Source: Aliarcobacter sp017996075 (lineage in GTDB: Bacteria; Campylobacterota; Campylobacteria; Campylobacterales; Arcobacteraceae). Taken from it: a stretch of 64,000 nt of DNA. The position numbers and the translations under genes were made by a program. Positions 33,967 through 43,348 of the stretch are shown piece by piece (positions within the stretch are counted from its first letter, which is position 1; each line of letters begins with the position of its first letter). The notes beneath the pieces are model-generated. The model searched no databases. It saw only the letters and a list, made by a program, of their open reading frames with translations, and was not told the DNA's origin. The stretch is taken from assembly GCF_051062515.1 (NCBI RefSeq), contig NZ_JAMXEK010000008.1. The stretch is one strand, 5' to 3'.

Positions 33967-35433
33967 TTGAAGAATAATATAGAAAAAAATCTACTAAAAA
34001 CCATAATATTTATATTTATTTCAATAAGTTCATCTATGATTTTGGCAATATCATTTTTTTATGTAAAAAATACACAAGATAATTTTGAAAAACAACTATT
34101 AAAATATAAGAGTGATTATTATATTGAGATAGAAAATTCATTAAAGATGAAAATAACAATGGTAATGGATATTCTAGACTACAATGTTAAAAACTTGAAT
34201 CTAAGTCAAGACGAAATAAAAAAATATACAATTAATTTTTTAAATAATCTTACATTTGAAGAAAACAGTAGTAACTATATATTTGTTTACGAAGTTTTAA
34301 ATTTTGAAGGTGGAGATAATTTTGCAAAGATGTTAGTAAATCCAAATAGACCTGATTTATTTGGTAAAGATATTTCAACAAATGAAGAAGATGGTGATGG
34401 TAAAAAATTTAGAGAAGAGTTTTTAGAGAATATTAAAAAATATGGAGAGTCTTATACAAGATATTCATATAAAAAACCTGATAGTAAAACTCTTCAATAT
34501 AAGCTATCATATTTTAAATATTACCCACATTTCAACTGGATAATAGCAGCTGGAGTTTATATAGATGATATCGAAAATGAGTTAAACTTAAAAAAAGATG
34601 AGTTAAAAGAGGAGATAAGAAAACAAATTATTCAAAATATTATTCTGTTTGTGATTTTTTTGATTATTGCTATTATAACTCTAGCTCTTATTTCAAATAA
34701 AATTTATAAAATTTTAAAAAACTACAAAAAACAAGTTATTGAAAACGAAAAAGAGTTAAAAGTTTTAAATAAATCTCTTGAAGAGATGATTTCAAATATT
34801 GCTCATCAATGGAGACAACCATTAACAGAGTTATCTTCTATCCTAATGTTTATAAAATTAAAATTCGATACAAAAACCCTAGATAGTAAAATTATGGAGA
34901 ATAAAATAGATGATGCAACACAAGTTTTAGAATACATGTCTCATACTATTGATGATTTTAGAGGATTTTTTTCACCAAAAAAAGAGAAAGAGAGATTTTA
35001 TCTGCATGAACTTATAGAAAATATATTATTAATTAGTTCAAATATGTTTAAAAATAATAATATAAAAATAGTATGCGATATTGATAAAAATATAGTTTTA
35101 AACAGCTATTTGAATGAACTTCAACAAGTAATTTTAAATATTTTAAAAAATGCAAAAGATGCTTTAGTAGAAAACAATACAAAAAGTCCATATATAAAAA
35201 TTGAAGCAAAAGTTGATGAAAAAAATATATATTTATCTATAACTGATAATGCAGGTGGAATTAAAGCAGAACCAATAAATAAAATATTTGAAGCATATTT
35301 TACTACAAAACCTCAAGGTCAAGGAACTGGAATTGGGCTTTATATGTCAAAAATGATTTTAGAAAAAAGTATGAAAGGTAAATTATTTGTAGAAAATATA
35401 GAAGATAAAGCTAGGTTTACAATAAAGTTATAA
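33967..35433 (+). CDS. Cache-domain sensor histidine kinase (DctS-like)
   Basis: 488 aa from TTG 33967, with AAAGAGG just upstream. Helix 1 (about 10-33), a periplasmic single-Cache domain (about 40-205, ending HFNWIIAAGVYIDDIENEL), helix 2 (about 220-240), coiled-coil linker, H-box NIAHQWRQPLTELSSIL, and an ATPase domain with LQQVILNILKNAKDAL, ITDNAGGI and GQGTGIGLYMSK. The HQWRQP box is characteristic of many Campylobacterota Cache kinases. Divergent from its response regulator; convergent with dctM across a strong bidirectional hairpin. A C4-dicarboxylate ligand is inferred from the neighbourhood. Confidence 0.92.
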   Translation: MKNNIEKNLLKTIIFIFISISSSMILAISFFYVKNTQDNFEKQLLKYKSDYYIEIENSLKMKITMVMDILDYNVKNLNLSQDEIKKYTINFLNNLTFEENSSNYIFVYEVLNFEGGDNFAKMLVNPNRPDLFGKDISTNEEDGDGKKFREEFLENIKKYGESYTRYSYKKPDSKTLQYKLSYFKYYPHFNWIIAAGVYIDDIENELNLKKDELKEEIRKQIIQNIILFVIFLIIAIITLALISNKIYKILKNYKKQVIENEKELKVLNKSLEEMISNIAHQWRQPLTELSSILMFIKLKFDTKTLDSKIMENKIDDATQVLEYMSHTIDDFRGFFSPKKEKERFYLHELIENILLISSNMFKNNNIKIVCDIDKNIVLNSYLNELQQVILNILKNAKDALVENNTKSPYIKIEAKVDEKNIYLSITDNAGGIKAEPINKIFEAYFTTKPQGQGTGIGLYMSKMILEKSMKGKLFVENIEDKARFTIKL

Positions 35434-35463
35434 GAAAACTGAAAAATTTATTTTCAGTTTTCT
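35433..35463. terminator. Bidirectional terminator between dctS-like kinase and dctM
   Basis: Perfect 13-bp stem AGAAAACTGAAAA / TTTTCAGTTTTCT with a five-base loop, placed between convergent genes. Its T-rich and A-rich flanks would work in both directions. Confidence 0.8.
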
Positions 35464-35492
35464 ATTTTCAATTTTAATATTTTCTAAACTTT

Positions 35493-36776
35493 TTAGTAAC
35501 CAAACATCAAATTTGGAAGCCATAGAGATATAGCTGGTATATAAGTAACTAAAACCAATCCAAAAAGTAAAACTAAAGTCATAGGAATAGAGGCTTTTAT
35601 AACTTGTCCCATGGATAATCCAGTTATTCCACTTGCAACAAATAAATTAAGTCCAACAGGTGGGGTTAACATACCTATTTCCATGTTTACAACCATTATA
35701 ACTCCCAAGTGAATTGGATCAATTCCAAGAGCCATTCCAATAGGAAGAAGTAGAGGAACTGTAATCATAACAACTGAACTAGGCTCCATAAATTGTCCCA
35801 TAACTAAAAGTAAAATATTTACAATCAATAGGAACATTAAAGGGCTTACATTTGCATCTATTATCATTTGAGTAATTTGTTGAGGAATTTGCTCATCTGT
35901 TAAGAAGTGTGCAAAAATCATAGCATTTGCAATGATAAAGAAAATCATCGAGCTTGTTTGTGCAGAATCTAGTGTAATTTTATATAAATCTTTTAGTTTT
36001 ATATCTTTATAAACAAAGAAAGATATAAAAAATGCATACATAACACTAACTGCTCCAGCTTCTGTTGGAGTAAAAATACCACCGTAAATTCCACCAATAA
36101 CTACAAAAATAATTAACAATGCCCAAAAAGAGTCTTTAAAAGCTTTAAATATTTCAGACAAACTAGCCATCTTTTCAGCTTTAAACCCGCTTCTTTTAGC
36201 TAGTATATATGTAGCTAGCATCATCATACCACCTATCATAAGTCCAGGAATTACCCCAGCCATGAATAGTTTTCCAATAGATTGATCAGCACTAACACCA
36301 TATACAATAAACACAACAGATGGTGGAATTAAAATTCCTAATGTTCCAGAAGTTGTAATTGTACCAATAGCAAATTGCTCATTATATCCAGCACTTTTAA
36401 TAGCACCATACATAACAGAACCAATAGCAGCAACAGTAGCAGGAGAACTTCCACTAATAGCAGCAAAAATAATAGAGGCTAAAATAGCAGCAATTGGAAG
36501 TCCTCCTGGAAGATGACCAACTAAACTTTTAGCAAAATTGATAATTCTTGTAGCTGCACTTCCTCTTGAAAGTAAAGAACCAGCTAAAACGAACATAGGA
36601 ATTGCCATAAGTGTATATTTATTTAATCCATCAAAAATATATGATGAAATTCCCATTAAATCGTTGTTTGTAAATAAAAATGCAGAAACTAATGTACTAG
36701 CTCCTAAAGCAACAGCTACAGGAACTCCTACTAACATCAAACCAAAAAGTAAAATAAAAAGTGTTGCAATAACCAT
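35493..36776 (-). CDS. dctM: TRAP transporter large permease DctM
   Basis: Ion-coupled membrane subunit of a tripartite ATP-independent transporter. 427 aa, standard length, about 12-13 hydrophobic segments. Signatures: FAAISGSSPATVAAIGSVM (about 105-123) and GILIPPSVVFIVYGV (about 150-164). Its ATG overlaps the dctQ stop by one base. Last gene of dctP-dctQ-dctM; the convergent terminator lies 30 bp downstream. Confidence 0.96.
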   Translation of the reverse strand: MVIATLFILLFGLMLVGVPVAVALGASTLVSAFLFTNNDLMGISSYIFDGLNKYTLMAIPMFVLAGSLLSRGSAATRIINFAKSLVGHLPGGLPIAAILASIIFAAISGSSPATVAAIGSVMYGAIKSAGYNEQFAIGTITTSGTLGILIPPSVVFIVYGVSADQSIGKLFMAGVIPGLMIGGMMMLATYILAKRSGFKAEKMASLSEIFKAFKDSFWALLIIFVVIGGIYGGIFTPTEAGAVSVMYAFFISFFVYKDIKLKDLYKITLDSAQTSSMIFFIIANAMIFAHFLTDEQIPQQITQMIIDANVSPLMFLLIVNILLLVMGQFMEPSSVVMITVPLLLPIGMALGIDPIHLGVIMVVNMEIGMLTPPVGLNLFVASGITGLSMGQVIKASIPMTLVLLFGLVLVTYIPAISLWLPNLMFGY

Positions 36777-37324
36777 TATTTATTTTCTCCTTTAATCTCT
36801 TCTATTATAGCTTCATGTTCACTAAATAGTTTGATATTCTGAGCATCTGTTTTATAAAGTTCTACAAGTTTTTCAGCAACTCTATATGCAGCTAAAAAAA
36901 ATGCAATAGGAATAACTAATTGAGGTATCCAAAGTGGAACTTGTAAATCTACGTTGATTTCTCCAAAATCCATTAACATCAAAATTAATTTATATCCAAA
37001 ATATGAAATCAGAAGAAGATAAATAATAGAAAGTAAATTTGCAAAAAGCAAAAACATTTTCATAACAGAAGGTGAAAACTTCTCTATTAACAAAGTAATA
37101 GAGATGTGAGCACCTTGCTTAAACCCATAGGCAGCACCAAAAAGTGCCGACCATATAAATAAATAGTTTGTAAGTTCAGCTGCCCAAGGAAGACTCATAT
37201 CAAAGACATATCTTAGAACAACATTAACAAATGCCAATAAAACACCCAATACCATTCCATAGACTGCTATTGTTTGGTTTATTGTACCAACTATTAAATC
37301 AATAATTTTAAAAAATTTACTCAT
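36776..37324 (-). CDS. dctQ: TRAP transporter small permease DctQ
   Basis: Small membrane subunit that joins the binding protein to the large permease. 182 aa with four hydrophobic segments (about 20-40, 48-68, 90-112, 135-155) and the conserved LPWAAELTNYLFIWSALFG stretch. Short charged C-terminal tail. Lies 13 bp after dctP and overlaps dctM. Confidence 0.94.
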   Translation of the reverse strand: MSKFFKIIDLIVGTINQTIAVYGMVLGVLLAFVNVVLRYVFDMSLPWAAELTNYLFIWSALFGAAYGFKQGAHISITLLIEKFSPSVMKMFLLFANLLSIIYLLLISYFGYKLILMLMDFGEINVDLQVPLWIPQLVIPIAFFLAAYRVAEKLVELYKTDAQNIKLFSEHEAIIEEIKGENK

Positions 37325-37337
37325 TTTTCCGCTTTAC

Positions 37338-38330
37338 TTATTTTGTATCAATTGCTTTTTTGATTAAATCTTCACCAATTACATCATAAAATTGTGGATA
37401 AATACCTTCCATAACTTTTCTCCACTCAGCTTTTTGTGCATCATTTAATTCAAAAATCTCAAGTCTTTTTGACTCAGCCGCATATTTTTTTAGATTAGCC
37501 ATAATTTTTGCATCATCTTCTGCAGTTGCTTTTCTTTCAAACTCTGTTGCTTCTTTCATAGCTTGTGATACTTTTTCTTGTACATCTTTTGGTAATTTAT
37601 CCCAGAATTGTTGATTCATTACAACTAAATAACCTAAATATCCATGGCTACTTAAAGTAAGACTAGATTGAACTTCATTAAATTTTTTTGTATAAAAATT
37701 TGATAGAGGATTTTCAGTTGCATCAACAACACCTTGTTGAAGTGCTGAATAAACTTCAGAGAATGGTAAAATTTGTGGATTTCCACCAACAGCTTTAAAC
37801 TGAGCTTCTAAAACTTTTGAAGATTGAATTCTAAATTTTTGACCTTTAGCATCTTCAGGATTTATAATAGCTTTTTTGCTACTTGAGAAGTGTTTAAATC
37901 CAGCATCCCAATAATCAAATGCTATCATCTGTTTTTTTGCATCTACATAAGATTTAAGTTTTGCTCCAACTTCTCCATCCATAACTTTATATAAGTGTTC
38001 TTTATCTCTAAATAAAAATGGTAAATCAAAAAGTTGAATTTGTGGAACAATCGATGGGAATTTTGATAAACTTGGCATAATTAATTGAACATTGTTCATA
38101 GCCAAAGCTTTCATCTCATCTGCATCACCATAAAGTTGTGAGTTTGGGAAAACTTGAACATCAATTTTTCCAGCAGTTAACTCCTCAATTCTTTTTTCTA
38201 AGAAATCAGCAGCCATACCTTTTGGTGTACTAGAACTTACAACATGACTAATTTTCATAACATAATCAGCTCCAAAGCTTGAAGTTGCAAGTATTGCAGC
38301 AGCAGCTATTCCAAATATACTTCTTTTCAT
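37338..38330 (-). CDS. dctP: TRAP transporter substrate-binding protein DctP
   Basis: Periplasmic solute receptor, probably for C4-dicarboxylates such as succinate, fumarate and malate. 330 aa: signal peptide (MKRSIFGIAAAAILATSSFG, about 1-20), then the DctP fold with SSTPKGMAADFLEKRIEEL, GQKFRIQSSKVLEAQFKAV and the conserved carboxylate-binding Arg in KFRIQ, plus GVVDATENPLSNFY. ATG preceded by AGGAG. First gene of dctPQM; a phased direct repeat that could bind the neighbouring response regulator lies about 70-88 bp upstream. Confidence 0.95.
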   Translation of the reverse strand: MKRSIFGIAAAAILATSSFGADYVMKISHVVSSSTPKGMAADFLEKRIEELTAGKIDVQVFPNSQLYGDADEMKALAMNNVQLIMPSLSKFPSIVPQIQLFDLPFLFRDKEHLYKVMDGEVGAKLKSYVDAKKQMIAFDYWDAGFKHFSSSKKAIINPEDAKGQKFRIQSSKVLEAQFKAVGGNPQILPFSEVYSALQQGVVDATENPLSNFYTKKFNEVQSSLTLSSHGYLGYLVVMNQQFWDKLPKDVQEKVSQAMKEATEFERKATAEDDAKIMANLKKYAAESKRLEIFELNDAQKAEWRKVMEGIYPQFYDVIGEDLIKKAIDTK

Positions 38331-38372
38331 AAATACTCCTAAAATTGAAAGTTTGATTTCAAGTTTATCTAA

Positions 38373-38418
38373 ATTTTATGTAAATGTTGTGTCACTATAG
38401 ATAAATTTTTGATAAATT
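38373..38418 (-). promoter_or_regulatory. Candidate dctP promoter with phased GATAAATT repeats
   Basis: GATAAATT at 38400-38407 and 38411-38418 are exact direct repeats 11 bp apart. A TAAAAT -10 candidate for dctP (complement of 38373-38378) lies about 22 bp downstream on the minus strand. The repeats would be centred near -43, a typical position for an OmpR-type activator. Not experimentally supported. Confidence 0.45.
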
Positions 38419-38514
38419 AATATTTTTATTTAAAAAAAATAAGCTATTTTAAAGATATGAATACCGAAAGTTTGTTTTGAAATTTTAAAAAATTATGAAG
38501 AAAATAATATAAAT

Positions 38515-38546
38515 AAAAAAAGGCTTGAGATAAAATCTCAAGCCTT
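38515..38546 (-). terminator. Terminator of atpE
   Basis: Perfect 12-bp stem AAGGCTTGAGAT (38520-38531) / ATCTCAAGCCTT (38535-38546) with a three-base loop, followed on the minus strand by a T-run. It lies 34 bp past the atpE stop. Confidence 0.9.
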
Positions 38547-38579
38547 TTGGTTTTTATTAAATCTCTTAGATTTAAAAGC

Positions 38580-38894
38580 TTACCCTAAAAATGGATTTGC
38601 ATAAAGTGCGATCATAGCAATAACAAGTGCATAAATAACTTGTGCTTCAATCATAGCTAATGCAATAAACATTGTAGTCATTAATTTTCCACCAAGACCT
38701 GGGTTTCTAGCAGTTCCAGCAATAGTTGCAGCAGCAGTATTACCCATACCAATAGCTCCACCAAGAGCAGCTAATCCAAGTCCAATTCCAGCAGCAACTA
38801 CAGAGTATGCTTTTAAAGTCTCATTTGCAACTGCAGCATCTGCAGCAAATGCAAAACCAGCGAAAGCTAGTACTAAAAGAACGATTTTTTTCAT
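38580..38894 (-). CDS. atpE: F1Fo ATP synthase subunit c
   Basis: Rotor-ring proteolipid of ATP synthase. 104 aa, longer than the classical 79 because of an N-terminal signal-like segment (MKKIVLLVLAFAGFAFA), as known for Campylobacterota. Then two membrane helices (about 28-55, with GLAALGGAIGMGNTAAATIA, and about 70-98) with the ion-carrying Glu in MIEAQVIYAL. Monocistronic, separated from the other atp genes, with its own terminator. Confidence 0.97.
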   Translation of the reverse strand: MKKIVLLVLAFAGFAFAADAAVANETLKAYSVVAAGIGLGLAALGGAIGMGNTAAATIAGTARNPGLGGKLMTTMFIALAMIEAQVIYALVIAMIALYANPFLG

Positions 38895-39024
38895 CTTAAA
38901 TCCTTATAAATATTTTCAAAGTCTGTTCGGCTTGCGTATCCCTACAAAGTACTTTGATGGCTGAGATTATATTTTAAGTAAACTAAAAGTAAGATAAAGG
39001 AATTTAAACTTTTGGAAGTGATTT

Positions 39025-40539
39025 ATGAAAAAATTTCTATTAATACTACTCGTTTTAGTTCTATTTATTTTTGGAATATTTTATATGCTTTTTTTTACAA
39101 AAAGTGGAAACGGTATTATTTCTCAATATATTGAAAATAGTTTTAATGAAAAACAAAACGATTTAAAACTTAAATTTGATACTTTTTTAATCAATACAAA
39201 TGAGATAAATTTAGTTGCAAACATAAATGATAATTCTAAAATAAAAATAGATGGAAAAATTAGCTCTTTTTTTGATTTAAAAGCAGAATTTATCTATAAA
39301 ATAGATATAAAAGATTTATCGATTTTTAATAATCTTGCACAAAAAGAGTTAAAAGGTTCTTTAGCAGCAAGTGGTGATTTAATTACAAAAGATGGACTAA
39401 GTACAATAATAGGAACTTCAAATATAGCAAACAGCTCAACAAAATATGAGATAAATCTAAATAAAACAGATATAAAAAGCTTAGATTTAGATATTAAAAA
39501 TGCAAATATAGATGAACTTTTAGCACTTTTAAGTGAGCCTATTTATAGTTTTGGGAAACTAAATCTAAATGCAAAACTTATAAAAAATAGTAGTAATTTT
39601 TTTAATGGTGATTTTTTATTTGATATAAACGATGGAAAAATAAACAATGAAATAGTTCAAAAAGAGTTTAATTTCCCTATAAAGCAGACTATAACTTATA
39701 ATTTAAAAAGCTTAAATAAACTAGAAAATACAAATGTTTTAAGTGATATAAAAATAATTTCAAGTTTAGCAAATTTAGATATGAAAAATTTGATTATTGA
39801 TTTAGTTACAAAAGATATAAGCTCTAACTATTTTTTAGATATTTTAAATTTAAGACAAATTGAAGAGTTTATAAATATTGCATTAAACGGAGATTTAAAA
39901 GTAGTTGGTAACATAAATAAAAATCAAAAAACTCTAAAAATAGATGGAAATTCAAATATTGCTGATGGGGTTGTAAACTTTGTACTTTTGGATGATAATT
40001 TAGATTTAAAGTTAAAAGATGCAAACTCTTTAAAACTTTTATATATTTTAAATAAAGATCAGTTTTTTAACTCAAATTTATCATTAGATTCAAATTACAA
40101 TATTGTATCAAAGATTGGAACTATAAATATTGAAGTTAAAAATGGTAATTTTATAAAAAATAACTTTATACAAAAAATAGAAGATTTTACAAAAATAGAT
40201 TTAAGTAAAGAGATATTTGAAGTGGGAACTATAACTAGTAAATTAGATAACAAAAAAATATACTCAAATCTTAATTTAACATCTAAAAAAAGCGATATTA
40301 AATCAAAAGATAGTTTTATAGATTTTAATAAAAATATAATAGATACGAAACTAGATATAAATCTAAATAAAAATATATTTTCTGTAAAACTTGAAGATGA
40401 TTTAAATAAGCCTAAAATAACAGTAGATGTACAAGATTTAATAAAAAATATTTTAGAAAGAAAATTAGATAAGTATATAAATAAAGAGGATGATGCAGAA
40501 AAAATTGAGCTTTTAAAAGGAATTAAATCTCTTTTTTAA
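39025..40539 (+). CDS. AsmA-like membrane-anchored protein of unknown function
   Basis: Not firmly assigned. 504 aa: an N-terminal hydrophobic helix (about 3-26) anchors a long, beta-rich, Asn/Lys/Asp-rich region with repeated short strands (for example IKIDGKIS, IGTSNIA, LKIDGNSNI), the pattern seen in AsmA/TamB-type lipid-handling proteins. No catalytic motif is visible. Divergent from atpE and separated by 88 bp, including the Fur-box-like site, from the imelysin operon. It may act in envelope biogenesis; that is inference from fold appearance only. Confidence 0.8.
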   Translation: MKKFLLILLVLVLFIFGIFYMLFFTKSGNGIISQYIENSFNEKQNDLKLKFDTFLINTNEINLVANINDNSKIKIDGKISSFFDLKAEFIYKIDIKDLSIFNNLAQKELKGSLAASGDLITKDGLSTIIGTSNIANSSTKYEINLNKTDIKSLDLDIKNANIDELLALLSEPIYSFGKLNLNAKLIKNSSNFFNGDFLFDINDGKINNEIVQKEFNFPIKQTITYNLKSLNKLENTNVLSDIKIISSLANLDMKNLIIDLVTKDISSNYFLDILNLRQIEEFINIALNGDLKVVGNINKNQKTLKIDGNSNIADGVVNFVLLDDNLDLKLKDANSLKLLYILNKDQFFNSNLSLDSNYNIVSKIGTINIEVKNGNFIKNNFIQKIEDFTKIDLSKEIFEVGTITSKLDNKKIYSNLNLTSKKSDIKSKDSFIDFNKNIIDTKLDINLNKNIFSVKLEDDLNKPKITVDVQDLIKNILERKLDKYINKEDDAEKIELLKGIKSLF

Positions 40540-40545
40540 TATCTT

Positions 40546-40558
40546 GATAATTATTATC
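40546..40558. promoter_or_regulatory. Candidate Fur box of the imelysin/di-heme operon
   Basis: GATAATTATTATC, a perfect 6-1-6 palindrome, identical to the site upstream of exbB (2343-2355). It lies 70 bp before the first imelysin gene. Confidence 0.7.
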
Positions 40559-40627
40559 ATTTTAAGTAAACTCAAAGTTTTTTTTAGATTTAATTTTAAA
40601 AAAATTTAATATTACAAGGATTTTAAA

Positions 40628-41977
40628 ATGAGATTTACAAATAAGCTTTTAGTTTCTTTATCACTTGCTGCTTCTTTAGCTATAAGTTCAGGTGCTGTTA
40701 GTTCAAAAAACGAGACAACTTCTAATGTTTCAAAAAACTTATCATTTCTTGAAAGCTATTCAAATATAGCTCTTGATAACTATACAGATGCACTAAAAGA
40801 TGCAAAGAATTTAAAAATTTCTATTGATAAATTTGTTTCAAATCCAACTCAAGAAAATCTTGATAGTGCAAAAAAAGCTTGGTTACAATCAAGAGAATCT
40901 TATGGAAGTACTGAAATTTTTAGACTTACAAATGGTCCAATTGATGCTGAAGATGGTTGGATAGCAGAAACTTATGGTGCATTAGAGGGACAAATTAATG
41001 CTTGGCCACTTGATGAAAATATGATTGATTATACTATTGATGCAGATGGAAAAAGAACATCTGGAAATATTATTGACAGTGTTGGAAAGTTTAACCCAGG
41101 TGGTGAAGAATCAAAAGAAGTTGATGTTACAAAAATTACAGTTGAAGCTTTAACAAAACTTAATGAAAATGGTGGAGAAGCAAATGTTTCAACTGGTTAC
41201 CATGCTATTGAATTCTTGCTTTGGGGACAAGACCAAGATTATAACAACTTCTTAGAAGATAAAATTACAAACGGCGCAATGGTAGCTGGGTTAAGACCAC
41301 TTAGTGATTTTACAACAGACAAAGATGCAAAAAGAAGATTGGAGTATTTAAGTGTTGTTACACAAAAATTAGTTGAAGATTTAAGTGTTGTTACAAGTGC
41401 TTGGGAAAAAGAGATTAAAGGTAATGCTGGACTTTATAGAGCTGCTCTTTTAGGAAAATTAAAAGGTAAAGAAAAAAATAAAAATTTAGATAAAAAAGAG
41501 GTAATGCAACAAATTATTGCTGGAATGGGAGTATTTATAAAATCTGAGCTTGCAAATGAAAGAGTTGCTGTTGCTGTTTTAACTCCTAGTGAAGAAGATG
41601 AACACTCTTGTTTCTCTGATAATACTCATAGAGATTTAGTAAAAAACTATGAAGGGTTTAAAAATATTTTAACTACTACATATAATGGTAAAAAATATGG
41701 AGAATCTTTACTTGACTCGTTAAACAAAGATGATAAAGATAGAGTTTTAAAACTTATGAGTGATATTGAAGAAAAAATAGATAGTGTAGATAAAATTGCT
41801 AAAACTCAAGCTCACTTTGACTACCAAATCAAACCAGAACATCCTCAAGCAAAAGTTTTAGTAAAACTTAAAAACGAACTAAGAAAACTGGGTGATGAGA
41901 TGATAACTGTTGCAAAAGCAAATAATATCAAACTATCAACAGATGATGTTACAGATCCAGAAGAGACAAAACTGTAA
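40628..41977 (+). CDS. Imelysin-family (M75) periplasmic protein, IrpA-like
   Basis: Imelysin proteins are periplasmic and iron-regulated; EfeO shares the fold. 449 aa: signal peptide (about 1-24, MRFTNKLLVSLSLAASLAIS) and two four-helix-bundle halves. The signature GxHxxE is present as GYHAIE (190-195), followed by FLLWGQD. Other marks: NGPIDAEDGWIAETYGALEG and, in the second half, HFDYQIKPEH. No lipobox. First of five consecutive genes; it starts 70 bp after a Fur-box-like palindrome, with AAGGA before the ATG. Metal binding is known for the family; peptidase activity, once proposed, is doubtful. Confidence 0.92.
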   Translation: MRFTNKLLVSLSLAASLAISSGAVSSKNETTSNVSKNLSFLESYSNIALDNYTDALKDAKNLKISIDKFVSNPTQENLDSAKKAWLQSRESYGSTEIFRLTNGPIDAEDGWIAETYGALEGQINAWPLDENMIDYTIDADGKRTSGNIIDSVGKFNPGGEESKEVDVTKITVEALTKLNENGGEANVSTGYHAIEFLLWGQDQDYNNFLEDKITNGAMVAGLRPLSDFTTDKDAKRRLEYLSVVTQKLVEDLSVVTSAWEKEIKGNAGLYRAALLGKLKGKEKNKNLDKKEVMQQIIAGMGVFIKSELANERVAVAVLTPSEEDEHSCFSDNTHRDLVKNYEGFKNILTTTYNGKKYGESLLDSLNKDDKDRVLKLMSDIEEKIDSVDKIAKTQAHFDYQIKPEHPQAKVLVKLKNELRKLGDEMITVAKANNIKLSTDDVTDPEETKL

Positions 41978-43348
41978 ATGAAACTTATAAAAAAGATTAT
42001 ATTTTTAAAAAGCCTTACTGCAATATTTTGCATAGGGCTTTTTGCATTTAATCTTGAAAATAATTATATATCAAATGAAAAACATAGTAAGCTACTTTTA
42101 AAACCAACTGATGGTTTAAATAATGAACAAACTGATATTTTTATGTTAGGAAGAAGCTTTTTTAATATTCCTTGGGTAAAAGCACCTAGTGTTACAACTG
42201 CACGAGATGGATTAGGACCACTTTTTAATGCAAATAGTTGTATCTCTTGCCACCCAAAAAATGGTCGTGGAGAACTTTTTACTAAAGATAATTTAACTTC
42301 AAGAGCTTTAATTGCAAGATTGTCAATAAAATCAGATGATAGTTTTCAGCACAAAGATATTTTAAAGAAAAAAGGATTTATCCCAGATCCTGTTTATGGA
42401 GAACAATTAGCCATTAATGGTAATTTGAAAGTTCCTTTTGAAGGAAATATTAAAATAGATTTTGAAGATTTTGAAGTTAAATTCCCAGATGGTGAAACTG
42501 TTATTTTACAAAAACCAAAATATAGTTTAGAAAATCTAAATTATGGAGAGCTCAAAAAAAATAGTGTAATTTCATATAGGCTAGCTCAAAGTTTAAATGG
42601 TATGGCTTTGATAGATTTAATAGATGAAAAAGAGATTTTAAAAAACCAAGATATTCATGATAAAAATGGTGATGGAATAAGTGGAAAAGCAAATTTTGTA
42701 TATTCACCAATTTCAAACAAGTATGAACTAGGAAGATATACTCACAAAGCTAGTGTTGCAAAACTAAAAGAGCAAGTTGCATTTGCAGCTTCAAATGATA
42801 TAGGACTTACAACAACAATTGAACCAAATAAAAAATGCACAAGCTTCCAAAAAGAGTGCCTAGAAGCTTCTAAAGCAAAAGAGATAATCGATCTTCCAGA
42901 TGAAAGATTAGAAGCGATAACTTATTATTTAAGAAATCTAAAAACTTATAGTGCAAATAAAAATACAAAAGAGTATAAAGAGGGATTTGCTATTTTTGAA
43001 GCTATTAGTTGTTCAAAGTGCCATATAAGTAGCTTTACGACAAAATTAGGTTTTGAAATATCTCCATTTTCAGACTTTTTACTTCATGATATGGGTGAAG
43101 ATTTAGCAGATGGAAGAGTTGAATTTGAAGCAAATGAAAAAGAGTGGAGAACTGCACCACTATGGGGAATATCTTTGCATGAAAAAATAACAAAAAACAA
43201 ACCTAGACTTCTTCATGATGGAAGAGCTAGGAGTTTTGAAGAAGCTATTTTATGGCATGGCGGAGAGGCAAAACAAAGCCGTGATTCATATATGAATTTA
43301 GATAAAAACCAAAGAGAAAAACTAATTAAATTTTTAGAGGAGTTATAG
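41978..43348 (+). CDS. Di-heme oxidoreductase (DHOR, 'thiol oxidoreductase' family), c-type
   Basis: Periplasmic di-heme c-type cytochrome. 456 aa with an N-terminal export segment (about 8-24) and two CxxCH heme sites: CISCH (88-92) and CSKCH (345-349). Between them lie long inserts including DKNGDGISGKANFVYSP, typical of the DHOR family. ATG immediately follows the stop of the first imelysin gene, and its own stop abuts the second imelysin gene, so the three are tightly coupled. This imelysin-DHOR-imelysin pattern recurs in Gram-negative genomes as far as I recall; the reaction is not established. Confidence 0.92.
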   Translation: MKLIKKIIFLKSLTAIFCIGLFAFNLENNYISNEKHSKLLLKPTDGLNNEQTDIFMLGRSFFNIPWVKAPSVTTARDGLGPLFNANSCISCHPKNGRGELFTKDNLTSRALIARLSIKSDDSFQHKDILKKKGFIPDPVYGEQLAINGNLKVPFEGNIKIDFEDFEVKFPDGETVILQKPKYSLENLNYGELKKNSVISYRLAQSLNGMALIDLIDEKEILKNQDIHDKNGDGISGKANFVYSPISNKYELGRYTHKASVAKLKEQVAFAASNDIGLTTTIEPNKKCTSFQKECLEASKAKEIIDLPDERLEAITYYLRNLKTYSANKNTKEYKEGFAIFEAISCSKCHISSFTTKLGFEISPFSDFLLHDMGEDLADGRVEFEANEKEWRTAPLWGISLHEKITKNKPRLLHDGRARSFEEAILWHGGEAKQSRDSYMNLDKNQREKLIKFLEEL

